Below are positions 54,573 through 62,676 of a stretch of DNA of 64,000 nt, piece by piece. The stretch spans positions 119,169-183,168 of the forward strand of contig CAZUQM010000010.1 of NCBI GenBank assembly GCA_964622545.1. Reading direction: 5' to 3'. The stretch's first letter is position 1. Each line of letters begins with the position of its first letter. Source of the stretch: JAFGLZ01 sp964622545. GTDB lineage: Bacteria; Planctomycetota; Phycisphaerae; UBA1845; JAFGLZ01. The notes beneath the pieces are model-generated. The model was given only the letters and a program-made list of their open reading frames with translations, made no database searches and was not told where the DNA came from. Both the position numbers and the translations under genes were made by a program.

Positions 54573-54851
54573 CTACTTCGTCTTGCCGCCGGCGAGCTCG
54601 TTGAGCTGCTTCTGCAGCTTCGATTTGATGCGAGCCGCTTTGTTCTTGTGAATCGTGCCGGTGCTGGCCACGCGATCCACGATCTGGGCGACCTTGCGGA
54701 ACTCGGTCCCGGCCTTGTCGAAGTCGCCTTCACGAACGGCATCGCTGAAGCGGCGACGTTGGGTCTTCACCCTGCTCCGCCGCACACGATTACGGAACCG
54801 GCGCTTTTCGTTCTGACGGATACGCTTCTTGGCTGACAACGAATGTGCCAC
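54573..54851 (-). CDS. rpsT: Small ribosomal subunit protein bS20
   Basis: A 92-residue primary 16S rRNA-binding protein of the 30S subunit. The N-terminus SAKKRIRQNEKRRFRNRVRR and the later KVAQIVDRVASTGTIHKNKA are typical S20 sequence, with helix-forming basic stretches throughout. The start is a GTG at 54851 with GGGAG six bases upstream; an ATG in frame further up is far from any binding site. It is 31 bases downstream of the TPR gene and closed by a hairpin. Confidence 0.93.
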   Translation of the reverse strand: MAHSLSAKKRIRQNEKRRFRNRVRRSRVKTQRRRFSDAVREGDFDKAGTEFRKVAQIVDRVASTGTIHKNKAARIKSKLQKQLNELAGGKTK

Positions 54852-54882
54852 GTCTTGCTCCCTTACTGATGACGGTCCAATC

Positions 54883-56343
54883 CTAGTCCGCGCTCTCGGC
54901 CTTGCGGAGCTCATCGATCCGGTTGCGCACGTCGCGGAAGTTGTAATCCCACTGAATGATCTGGTTGTACACCTCGAGGGCCTCGTCGACCTTACCCGAG
55001 CCTTCATAGGCCCGGCCGAGCCAATACGATGCCTCTTTGCTGATATCGTCCCCGGTCGATTCGTGATTGGCCAGCAGTTGCTTGAGCACGTCCACGGCCG
55101 GACCATGGTGCTGCTTTTCGTAGAAGCACCGTCCGATGAAGAGGTTGGCCGCCTTGCGGTTCTTCGGGTCGGCCCGGGCGGCCTGGAACTCCGGGATCGC
55201 CTCGTCGAACAGGCCCGCCGAGAAGAGCGACTGGGCATACTGGAAGCGCATGCGGTGGTCCGTCGGGTAGTTGGTGACGCGCTCCTTGCCGGTCTCGATC
55301 TCGAACTGGATCAAGTCGGCCTTGAGCTGCTTGCCCGCGGCGAGAAGCTCCTGGTTGTCCGGATCGGCCTTGAGCTTCTGCTGGAGCTGTCGGGCCTTGC
55401 GGCGGAACTGCCGTTTCTTGATCTCGTCGGCCCGCAGCTTGAAGCGATAGTTGCCCGTCTGCTCGTAGTAGGCCATCAACAGTTTGATGGCCTCGGCGTC
55501 GTCCTCGTCGCGCTCACGCTTCATCAGCAGATCGACCAGGACGGTCAGCTTGCTGGGCACGTCCTGGTGGGCCAGGAAGTCCTGGCGGGCGCTGTCGATG
55601 AGCTGGCTCAGCCGGTCCTCGCTCTGGACGGCGCGATCCTTGTCGTGCAGGTCGGCCTGCTTGTCTTTGTCCAGGAGCGAATCGCGGAAATTCTGTCCTT
55701 CCTGGTCGTATTTGCCCTTTGAGATCGTCAGCTTGCCGGACAGGTGGGCGCGGCTCTTCATGTACTCGGCGTTCTCGGGCTTCATCTTGGTCAGGATGTC
55801 GACCGCCCGAAGTGCCTTCTCGTAGGCGGCGACGGCCTCGGCGGCGTGGCCTTCCTGTTCCATCTCGTCGCCCATCTTCTCGAAGATGTCCCGGACCTTG
55901 ACCAGCCGCGTCGGACCGATCTTCTTCTCGTTCAAGGTCGCGTCGAAGTAGGTATCCCCGATCCAGTTGGCCACCCCATGGAAGCCGGCCTTACCGGCGT
56001 TGATGAACATCGCTTCCATGTGGTTGATGTTGAACGGATCCATCGCCAGCAGGAACTCGGCGTTCAGCATGTTGCGCAGCGGGTCCTTGCCGCTCGTGCT
56101 CCGCTTGAGAGATTGGGCGAAGCCGGCGGGCTTGCCCTTGGCCTGCTTGCGAGCCAGACCCACCGCGCGCAGCGGCATATGACCCTCTTCCAGCGCTTCA
56201 GGCCAGATCTCGAGCCCGCCGATGTAGCACTCAATGGCGTAATCGTAGTTGCGGGTGTCGGCGACGACCCTGGCCCGCTCGAACCACTTTCGTGCCTTTT
56301 CCTTATCCTGCTCTGTGACCGTCACGCGTTGCTCCGCTGTCAC
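54883..56343 (-). CDS. TPR-repeat protein of unknown function
   Basis: A 486-residue cytosolic protein rich in TPR-like helical pairs: ARKWFERARVVADTRNYDYA, AEAVAAYEKALRAVDILTKM, AQSLFSAGLFDEAIPEFQAA, FIGRCFYEKQHHGPAVDVLK and YWLGRAYEGSGKVDEALEVY. A coiled-coil stretch lies in the middle (KLRADEIKKRQFRRKARQLQ). No signal peptide, enzyme domain or membrane span is present. It probably acts as a scaffold. It is directly upstream of rpsT with 31 bases between, so both may be co-transcribed; the divergent neighbour is def. Confidence 0.85.
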   Translation of the reverse strand: MTAEQRVTVTEQDKEKARKWFERARVVADTRNYDYAIECYIGGLEIWPEALEEGHMPLRAVGLARKQAKGKPAGFAQSLKRSTSGKDPLRNMLNAEFLLAMDPFNINHMEAMFINAGKAGFHGVANWIGDTYFDATLNEKKIGPTRLVKVRDIFEKMGDEMEQEGHAAEAVAAYEKALRAVDILTKMKPENAEYMKSRAHLSGKLTISKGKYDQEGQNFRDSLLDKDKQADLHDKDRAVQSEDRLSQLIDSARQDFLAHQDVPSKLTVLVDLLMKRERDEDDAEAIKLLMAYYEQTGNYRFKLRADEIKKRQFRRKARQLQQKLKADPDNQELLAAGKQLKADLIQFEIETGKERVTNYPTDHRMRFQYAQSLFSAGLFDEAIPEFQAARADPKNRKAANLFIGRCFYEKQHHGPAVDVLKQLLANHESTGDDISKEASYWLGRAYEGSGKVDEALEVYNQIIQWDYNFRDVRNRIDELRKAESAD

Positions 56344-56510
56344 GGATGCCGCCCGTCCTTACTGGTTGGGTCCCGGTTTGACGATAGATGCTCAGGCCCC
56401 ACGAGGTTACCGTCGATCCTGCGGCTGCTCCCGGCCTGCTCAAAGGGCCGACACATCGGCAATCCTACCAGCGTACTGAATCCCGTCTGTGAGTCAAGCT
56501 CGCAGCCTCG

Positions 56511-56538
56511 TTGATTGCATGATGTTACAGAATAGAAT
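56511..56538 (+). promoter_or_regulatory. Candidate promoter for def-fmt-nadB
   Basis: TTGATT (56511-56516) and TAGAAT (56533-56538) are separated by 16 bases, about 45 bases before the def start, in an AT-rich stretch. The boxes match the housekeeping consensus in 4/6 and 5/6 positions. Confidence 0.6.
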
Positions 56539-56584
56539 ATACAGACAGGGACGGCGAGTCGAGCCGCAAGACGGAACCTACACC

Positions 56585-57151
56585 ATGGATTTGACCAAAC
56601 TTCGCATCATCTACTACCCCGATCCCAGGTTGCGCAAGGCCAGCAAGCCGCTGGAAACCATCGACCAGGAGACCGCCGACCTGGCCCGGCGCATGTTCGA
56701 GCTGATGTACGAGGTCAAGGGCCTCGGTTTGGCCGCCCCGCAGGTCGGCATCAACACGCGGCTCTTCGTGGCCAACACCTCCGGCGACCCGGAGCAGCCC
56801 GACTGCGAGCGCGTCTACATCAACCCCGAGATCGTCGAGTCCGACGGCACGACCGAGCGCGATGAGGGTTGCCTGTCGCTGCCGGACGTCTACGCGCCCC
56901 TTCAGCGGGCCAAGCGATGTCGTTTGACGGCGACGGGGCTCGACGGTCAGGCCTTCGAGGAGGTGGGCGAAGACCTGCTCGCCCGCGCCTGGCAGCACGA
57001 GATGGACCATCTCGACGGCATCCTGATCCTTGACCGGATGAGCCCGGCGCAGAAGATCGCCAATCGCCGGCTGCTTAAGCAACTCGAACAGGACTACCAG
57101 CGGATCAGCGGCTCGGGCGCGAAACGCGGCACGCTGGTACGAAGACGCTGA
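56585..57151 (+). CDS. def: Peptide deformylase
   Basis: Removes the formyl group from nascent protein N-termini. The 188-residue protein has the three family motifs: GLGLAAPQVG (Gln53), EGCLSLP (Cys96) and QHEMDHLDG (His138, Glu139, His142), giving a complete metal site. The ATG at 56585 starts the typical sequence KLRIIYYPDPRLRKASKP. The gene is 62 bases before fmt, the enzyme that adds the formyl group, so the two steps of N-formyl-Met use are encoded together. Confidence 0.97.
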   Translation: MDLTKLRIIYYPDPRLRKASKPLETIDQETADLARRMFELMYEVKGLGLAAPQVGINTRLFVANTSGDPEQPDCERVYINPEIVESDGTTERDEGCLSLPDVYAPLQRAKRCRLTATGLDGQAFEEVGEDLLARAWQHEMDHLDGILILDRMSPAQKIANRRLLKQLEQDYQRISGSGAKRGTLVRRR

Positions 57152-57213
57152 TCGTGCCGGTCCTTCAGACCGGGCGAACACCACACCTTCTGGAGATGGG
57201 CTGAGCCGAGACG

Positions 57214-58209
57214 ATGCGTATTCTGGTCCTGGCCTCGGGCGGCATCGCGGTTCCGCCACTACGTTGGCTCGAGAACGCCGACCATGAGATCGTTGGCGTC
57301 GTCACGCAACCCGACCGCCAAGGGGGACGCGGACGCAAGCCGATCGCCACCCCCGTCAAGACCTACGCCGTCGAGGCCGGCCTGCCGCTGATCCAGACCG
57401 AGATGGTTAACGCCCCCGATCAGGTCGAGGCCCTGCTGGCGGCCAAGCCAGACCTCGGCGTGACCGTCGCGTTTAGTCAGAAGATCGGCGCAGAGCTGCT
57501 GCACCGCATCCCGCTCGGTTGCCTCAACATTCATCCCTCGCTGCTGCCCAAGTGTCGCGGGGCCGCGCCCGTCAACTGGACCATCATCCGAGGGCAGACG
57601 CGGACCGGCGTGTCGGTGTTCCGTCTCGTGGAACGGATGGACGCCGGGCCGGTCCTGGCCGTCCGCGAGACCATGATTAAGCCCAGCGAGACCGCGGGCG
57701 AGCTCTACGATCGACTCGCCGGCATCGGATGCGACGCCCTCGACGGCGCGCTGAGCCAGTACGACGGCGGCCGTCCGCCGGAGGGTACGCCCCAGGACGA
57801 CGAGCTGGCCACGGCCGCGCCCAGGATGACCAAGCAGCTTGGCAGAATCAGCCTCCGCCAGAGAGCCGCCGAGGTCGTGCGTTGGGCCAATGGGCTGTTC
57901 CCCTGGCCGGGCGTGCAGCTCCACTTCGTCAAACCCGGCTCCGAGCAGCGCGTTCAGGTGCGCCTGGCCCGCACCGCCGTGGCCGAGGACCCGCAGACCC
58001 TCGCGGCGCGGCAAGGCCGGTCCGCCCCGATGCGGCCTCCGGGCACGGTCCTCGAGGGCGGCATCGTGGCGTGCGGGGACGGCGCGATCCGGATTCTCGA
58101 GATCCAGCCCGCCGGAGGTCGCATCATGCTGTGGCAGGATTTCGTCAACGGGCGACACGTCGAGCCGGGCGACCGCTTCGAATGCGTCGACATGGCCGGG
58201 CCGAGCTGA
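57214..58209 (+). CDS. fmt: Methionyl-tRNA formyltransferase
   Basis: Adds a formyl group from 10-formyltetrahydrofolate to initiator Met-tRNA. The 331-residue protein starts MRILVLASGGIAVPPL and has the catalytic segment CLNIHPSLLPKCRGAAPVNW with Asn105 and His107, and Asp143 in ERMDAGPVL. The tRNA-discrimination loop after residue 30 (VTQPDRQGGRGRK) and a C-terminal OB-like domain are present. It lies between def and nadB on one strand. Confidence 0.97.
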   Translation: MRILVLASGGIAVPPLRWLENADHEIVGVVTQPDRQGGRGRKPIATPVKTYAVEAGLPLIQTEMVNAPDQVEALLAAKPDLGVTVAFSQKIGAELLHRIPLGCLNIHPSLLPKCRGAAPVNWTIIRGQTRTGVSVFRLVERMDAGPVLAVRETMIKPSETAGELYDRLAGIGCDALDGALSQYDGGRPPEGTPQDDELATAAPRMTKQLGRISLRQRAAEVVRWANGLFPWPGVQLHFVKPGSEQRVQVRLARTAVAEDPQTLAARQGRSAPMRPPGTVLEGGIVACGDGAIRILEIQPAGGRIMLWQDFVNGRHVEPGDRFECVDMAGPS

Positions 58210-58273
58210 CCTCCCTCCCAGCCGCGTTGGCACGCCCTCCTGCTTGCAGTATGATGCGGATGCTGATCGAACT

Positions 58274-59935
58274 ATGTCCGAACTCTACGACAGGCGACGG
58301 TACCTCAGCATCTTCACGGCCAACCGTGTGCCCCACATCTTCACCGATGTGCTGGTCATCGGCGGCGGCATCGCCGGTTTGCGCGCCGCCCTCGAGGCTG
58401 CCGAGTTCGGCGATGTCCTGGTCCTGACCAAGGGCGGGCCGCTCCAGTCGAACACGGCCTACGCCCAGGGCGGCATCGCGGTGGTCCTCTCCGAGAACGA
58501 CAGCTACGAGCAGCACATCGCCGACACCATGCAGGTCGCCTGCGGGTTGGGCGACTACCCGGCCATCGACACCCTCGTCCGTGAGGGTCCCGCCCAGGTC
58601 GAACGGCTCCAGCACTGGGGCGCGCGGTTCGACATCGACGAGGACGGTCGGCTCAGCCGGGGCCGCGAGGGGGGGCACGGCCTGTCTCGGATCCTTCACG
58701 CCGATGGCGACGCCACCGGGCGGGAGATCGCCGAGACCCTGCTCCACCGCGCGATCGACACGCCTGGCATGCGTATCTTCTACCAGTGCTTCTCCATCGA
58801 CCTGGTCACGCTCGAGGGCGCGTGCTGCGGGGCCATCACCTATCACCCGAAGTACGGGCATCAGCTCATCTGGGCCAAGCAGACGATTCTGGCCAGCGGC
58901 GGCGCGGGGCGCCTCTTCCGCGAGACCACCAACCCCGACGTGGCCACCGCCGACGGGCATGCCATGGGCTACCGCGCAGGCGCGGTACTGCGCGATGTGG
59001 AGATGGTGCAGTTCCACCCCACGACCATGTACGTGGCTGGTGCGACGCGGGCGTTGATCTCTGAGGCCGTTCGCGGGGAGGGCGCCTACCTGGTCGACCG
59101 GGACGGCCGCCGCTTCATGCCCGACTACCACGAAGATGCCGAGCTGGCGCCGAGGGACATCGTCAGTCGGGCGATCCTGACGGAGATGGCGCGGACCAAG
59201 CTGCCCTGCATGTACCTGGACGTCCGTCACATCGACGCTGATCGCTTCTCGAAACGCTTCCCCTCGATCTCCGAACGCTGCCGCCAATTCGACATCGACA
59301 TCACCGAGGACCTCATCCCGATCCGGCCCAGCGCGCACTACATGATCGGCGGACTTCAGGTCGACAGCCAGGCCCGGACCACCGTCGAAGGCCTGTTGGC
59401 CTGCGGCGAGGCCGCATGCACGGGCGTCCACGGGGCGAACCGACTGGCCAGCAATTCACTCCTCGAGGGGCTCGTCTACGGTGCGATCGCCGGGCGAACC
59501 GCCGGGGAGAGTCTATCCTCGTGGGCGGCCAACGGACATCCCAGCCGGATCAACAGCGACGTCGAGCCCGTCAAGCGCGTCGAGCTCGATATCGAGGACA
59601 TCCGCAACAGCCTGCGGGCCCTCATGACCCGTTCGGCCGGCATCGAACGCAACGAGGCCTCCTTGGACGAAGCGGCCAACATGATCGACTTCTGGGGGCG
59701 CTACGTCATGGACAAGACCCTCGACGACCGCTACGGCTGGGAGTGCCAGAACATGCTGACCGTGGCGCGACTGATCGCCATGTCCGCACGCAAACGCGAG
59801 GAGTCCCGCGGCGTGCACCACCGGGTCGACTTCCCGGACGTCGACGACGAAGCCTGGCGTGTGCACATCACGCTGCGTCGTGGCCTGACCGGTCCGGAGA
59901 TCGGCACCACGCCGGTCGAGATGCCGACCGGGTAA
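58274..59935 (+). CDS. nadB: L-aspartate oxidase
   Basis: Oxidises L-aspartate to iminoaspartate, the first step of de novo NAD synthesis. The 553-residue flavoprotein has the FAD-binding GxGxxG motif (VLVIGGGIAGLRAA, about 27-40), the TKGGPLQSNTAYAQGGIAVV segment, the FHPTTMY and RGEGAYLVDRDGRRF motifs, and a C-terminal helical domain (WGRYVMDKTLDDRYGWECQN). The ATG at 58274 fits the family N-terminus. It follows fmt by 64 bases. nadA and nadC are not in the window. Confidence 0.95.
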   Translation: MSELYDRRRYLSIFTANRVPHIFTDVLVIGGGIAGLRAALEAAEFGDVLVLTKGGPLQSNTAYAQGGIAVVLSENDSYEQHIADTMQVACGLGDYPAIDTLVREGPAQVERLQHWGARFDIDEDGRLSRGREGGHGLSRILHADGDATGREIAETLLHRAIDTPGMRIFYQCFSIDLVTLEGACCGAITYHPKYGHQLIWAKQTILASGGAGRLFRETTNPDVATADGHAMGYRAGAVLRDVEMVQFHPTTMYVAGATRALISEAVRGEGAYLVDRDGRRFMPDYHEDAELAPRDIVSRAILTEMARTKLPCMYLDVRHIDADRFSKRFPSISERCRQFDIDITEDLIPIRPSAHYMIGGLQVDSQARTTVEGLLACGEAACTGVHGANRLASNSLLEGLVYGAIAGRTAGESLSSWAANGHPSRINSDVEPVKRVELDIEDIRNSLRALMTRSAGIERNEASLDEAANMIDFWGRYVMDKTLDDRYGWECQNMLTVARLIAMSARKREESRGVHHRVDFPDVDDEAWRVHITLRRGLTGPEIGTTPVEMPTG

Positions 59936-60111
59936 GCGGACCGCGCCAAGGCCTCTCCTGGACCCTCGGCTCCCTCATCCCCGCCATCGAGGGGAGAAAC
60001 AACCGCACGAACGGTGCATCCAATTCATCAAAAGGGCTCCGACGCGGGTGGCTCCCGGCGCCGCGCCGGGCGACCTTGTCAACCAGGGCTCACTTCGTCT
60101 CTAATGAAGAT

Positions 60112-60885
60112 ATGAATCACGACGATCTCAGACCGATGTTGAACAGTTGGCCGTATGAGCCCGGCAAGATCACCGTGCGGACCATCATCGGCCGGGACGG
60201 GCGCGAGAAGGTGCAGATGCGCCTGGACCTCGGCCTGCTCCAGATGGAGCTCGACGGCCGACCCGACGGCGAGAGGCCGAAAGGACGCGATTCCCTTCTC
60301 GACTACCACCTTGATCGTCTGGCCAAGTTCGAGGAGGCCAACGGTACCGATCTCGGGTTCGCCCTGGACAGCGACGCCTGCAAGGAGCTGCGCGACGAGG
60401 CGTTGATGTTCTACCACCGCTACCTCTCGCTCTTCGTCCTCGAGGACTATGATCGGGTCGAGCGCGACACGGCCCGCAACCTCCGGGTGCTCGATCTGTG
60501 CAACAAATACGCCGCCGAGGAGTTGGACCGCCTGGTCCTCGAACAGTACCGCCCCTATATCGTGATGATGAACACCCGAGCCAAGGCCCTCAAGGCGATG
60601 CAGGCCGGCATGTACAAGAGTGCCCTGGCCCATGTCGACGCGGGGCTGCGGGCCATCGAGGAGTTCTTCGGCAAGTACAACCGCGAGGACGCCTTCGCGG
60701 CATCCAGTGAGGTGCAGGTCCTGCAGGGCCTGCGCCAAGAGGTCGTCCAGCGGATGCCCATCGGTCCCGTCGAGCGGCTCGAGCGCAAGCTGCAACGCGC
60801 CATCGACGAGGAACGCTACGAGGACGCCGCCCATATCCGAGACCAGATCCGACTCGCCGGTGAGGACGCCGAGACCGAGGTCTGA
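60112..60885 (+). CDS. UVR-motif protein (UvrB/UvrC interaction motif) of unknown function
   Basis: A 257-residue protein. The C-terminus has PVERLERKLQRAIDEERYED then AAHIRDQIRLA, a UVR motif of the kind that joins UvrB and UvrC and is also found in McsA-like proteins. The rest has an N-terminal GRDGREKVQMRLDLGLLQME segment, helices (LLDYHLDRLAKFEEANGTDL) and LRDEALMFYHRYLSLFVLED. No nuclease or ATPase domain is present, so it is not UvrB or UvrC. It may interact with such a partner or with a Clp-type machine. It lies after nadB, 176 bases apart; the start codon choice (ATG 60112, weak binding site) is not certain. Confidence 0.75.
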   Translation: MNHDDLRPMLNSWPYEPGKITVRTIIGRDGREKVQMRLDLGLLQMELDGRPDGERPKGRDSLLDYHLDRLAKFEEANGTDLGFALDSDACKELRDEALMFYHRYLSLFVLEDYDRVERDTARNLRVLDLCNKYAAEELDRLVLEQYRPYIVMMNTRAKALKAMQAGMYKSALAHVDAGLRAIEEFFGKYNREDAFAASSEVQVLQGLRQEVVQRMPIGPVERLERKLQRAIDEERYEDAAHIRDQIRLAGEDAETEV

Positions 60886-61111
60886 GCGATCCCACGAGCC
60901 CGTCCGCCCGGCTCCACAGGTGCGCCCCCACCCGTCCGTCCCTCCGATGCAGCGATCGTAAGCCGGCCGGCGAGATCGCCGGCGGGTCTGTTCCGATCCC
61001 CGTATGCCGAGGGAGACCCGTCGGCGGCCTTCTCGTCTTGCTACGGCGATTCGGATACGATCAGCGATCTGGTGGCGGCCCTGGAGCCGCTTCGGAAGAC
61101 GGAGACCCCGC

Positions 61112-62146
61112 ATGCCCAGGCCCTATGCCAACATCGCCGAAGTGTTTGCCCGCCTCGCCGAGACACCGAAACAGCTCAGTTTCGACAACGCGCGGTACGG
61201 CGTCGATGTCTGGCAGGCGGAGCTACGGGAGAAGCTCGTGGACCTGCTCCGGTTGCCGGTCATGCCCGCCGAGCCGCCGCCCGTCGAGGTCATCACCAGC
61301 GAAGACTGCGGTGGGTACACTCGCGAGAAGATCGTCATGCAGGCCGTGGACGACCTCGGCGTGCCCGCCTTCGTGCTTCGACCGAAGGAGTATCATGGTC
61401 CCCGCCCCGCCGTCATCGCCCTCCACGGGCACGGCCCGGGCAAAGGCATCCCGGTCGACTTGCCGCCGCCCGATTACGACGTATCCGAAATCCATGACGG
61501 TCAGCGGGACTACGCCGTCCAGGCCGTCGAGCAGGGCATGATCGCCCTGTCACCCGATCTGAGGGGCTTCGGCGAGTTGATGCTCGATGACGAGTTCAGC
61601 CGCAAACAGGGCCACAGCTGCACGCAGTTGGCCTGCCGCGCAATGCACACGGGACGAACCTTGCTCGGCATGCGGATCGGTGACCTGATTCAGTTCGTGG
61701 ACCACCTCGAGGCCCGTGACGACGTCGACGCCAAGCGGATCTGCCTGACGGGCAACAGCGGCGGCGGGACGGCCTCGCTCTACCTCGCCGCGGTGGATAC
61801 CCGCATCGCGGTAACCGTGCCGAGCTGCGCCTTCTGTACCTTTGCCGACTCGATTCTGAGCATCCACCACTGCCCCTGCAACTTCGTCCCGGACCTGGCC
61901 GCCCAAGCCGAGATGGTCGACGTGGCGGGGTTGGTCGCGCCCAGGCCCATGTTGATCGTTGCCGGCCGCGACGACGCGATCTTCCCCATCGACGGCGTCC
62001 GCCGGGCCTTCGAGAAGCTGCAGGCCATCTACACCGCCGCCGGGGCGGCTGAGAATATCGCGCTCCATATCGGCGACGGGGGGCATCGATACTTCAAGGA
62101 GCCCGTCTGGCAATTCGTCGGAGAGAGGCTCGCGAGCATCGAGTGA
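61112..62146 (+). CDS. Alpha/beta hydrolase (acetyl-esterase/dienelactone-hydrolase-like)
   Basis: A 344-residue cytosolic protein. The nucleophile elbow is LTGNSGGGTASLYL with Ser216; a catalytic Asp at 288 (GRDDAIFP) and His325 (GDGGHRY) complete the triad. The oxyanion HG sits in IALHGHGPGKG. The pattern matches abhydrolase_7 / acetyl xylan esterase-like proteins of planctomycetes that remove acetyl or other ester groups from sugars. No signal peptide is visible, so it acts inside the cell. ATG 61112 has GGAG eight bases upstream. It is followed by the Mth938-like gene after 36 bases. Confidence 0.85.
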   Translation: MPRPYANIAEVFARLAETPKQLSFDNARYGVDVWQAELREKLVDLLRLPVMPAEPPPVEVITSEDCGGYTREKIVMQAVDDLGVPAFVLRPKEYHGPRPAVIALHGHGPGKGIPVDLPPPDYDVSEIHDGQRDYAVQAVEQGMIALSPDLRGFGELMLDDEFSRKQGHSCTQLACRAMHTGRTLLGMRIGDLIQFVDHLEARDDVDAKRICLTGNSGGGTASLYLAAVDTRIAVTVPSCAFCTFADSILSIHHCPCNFVPDLAAQAEMVDVAGLVAPRPMLIVAGRDDAIFPIDGVRRAFEKLQAIYTAAGAAENIALHIGDGGHRYFKEPVWQFVGERLASIE

Positions 62147-62182
62147 GCCTCGGGCGAGCAGACCGACGACGGAGTCCGCGCC

Positions 62183-62527
62183 ATGCAGATCTCGGCATGC
62201 AACTTCGGCAGCATCACGGTCGACGGTGAGACCTACACGAAGGACCTGATCATCCACGACGGCCAGGTGCATCCGGAGTGGTGGCGGCAGAAGGGGCACA
62301 GCCTGTGCATGGATGACCTGGCCACCGTGCTCACCGATCCGCCCGAGGTGCTCGTGATCGGTCGGGGCCAGCACGGCGTGATGCGGATCCCCGACGAGAC
62401 GCGCCGGGCCCTGAAGGAGAAGGGCATCGAGCTCGTCGATCTACCCACCCCGAAGGCCGTGGACAGGTACCAGGAGCTGGCGGCCTCGGGCCGGAAGGTC
62501 TCGGCCGGCTTCCACCTGACGTGTTGA
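62183..62527 (+). CDS. Mth938-like (DUF498/AAMDC) domain protein
   Basis: A 114-residue protein. It has the family signatures FGSITVDGETYTKDLIIHD, WWRQKGHSL, EVLVIGRGQHGVMRIP and the final AGFHLTC, in the usual order and length. Relatives include the mitochondrial factor NDUFAF3 and small bacterial proteins of unknown role. It sits directly after the esterase gene and is convergent with ftsH. Confidence 0.85.
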   Translation: MQISACNFGSITVDGETYTKDLIIHDGQVHPEWWRQKGHSLCMDDLATVLTDPPEVLVIGRGQHGVMRIPDETRRALKEKGIELVDLPTPKAVDRYQELAASGRKVSAGFHLTC

Positions 62528-62676
62528 CGGCGTCAGCACGATCGGCCTGGGCACGTTTCCCGAACGGCAGTCCAGCCGGCCGACGCCACCTGTAACGGCC
62601 AGGCGCTGCGGTTGAAACGGCGGAAGGCTCCAGAGAGGGCTTGACGATCCGCGATCGATGGAGTGGTCAGGTGGGT

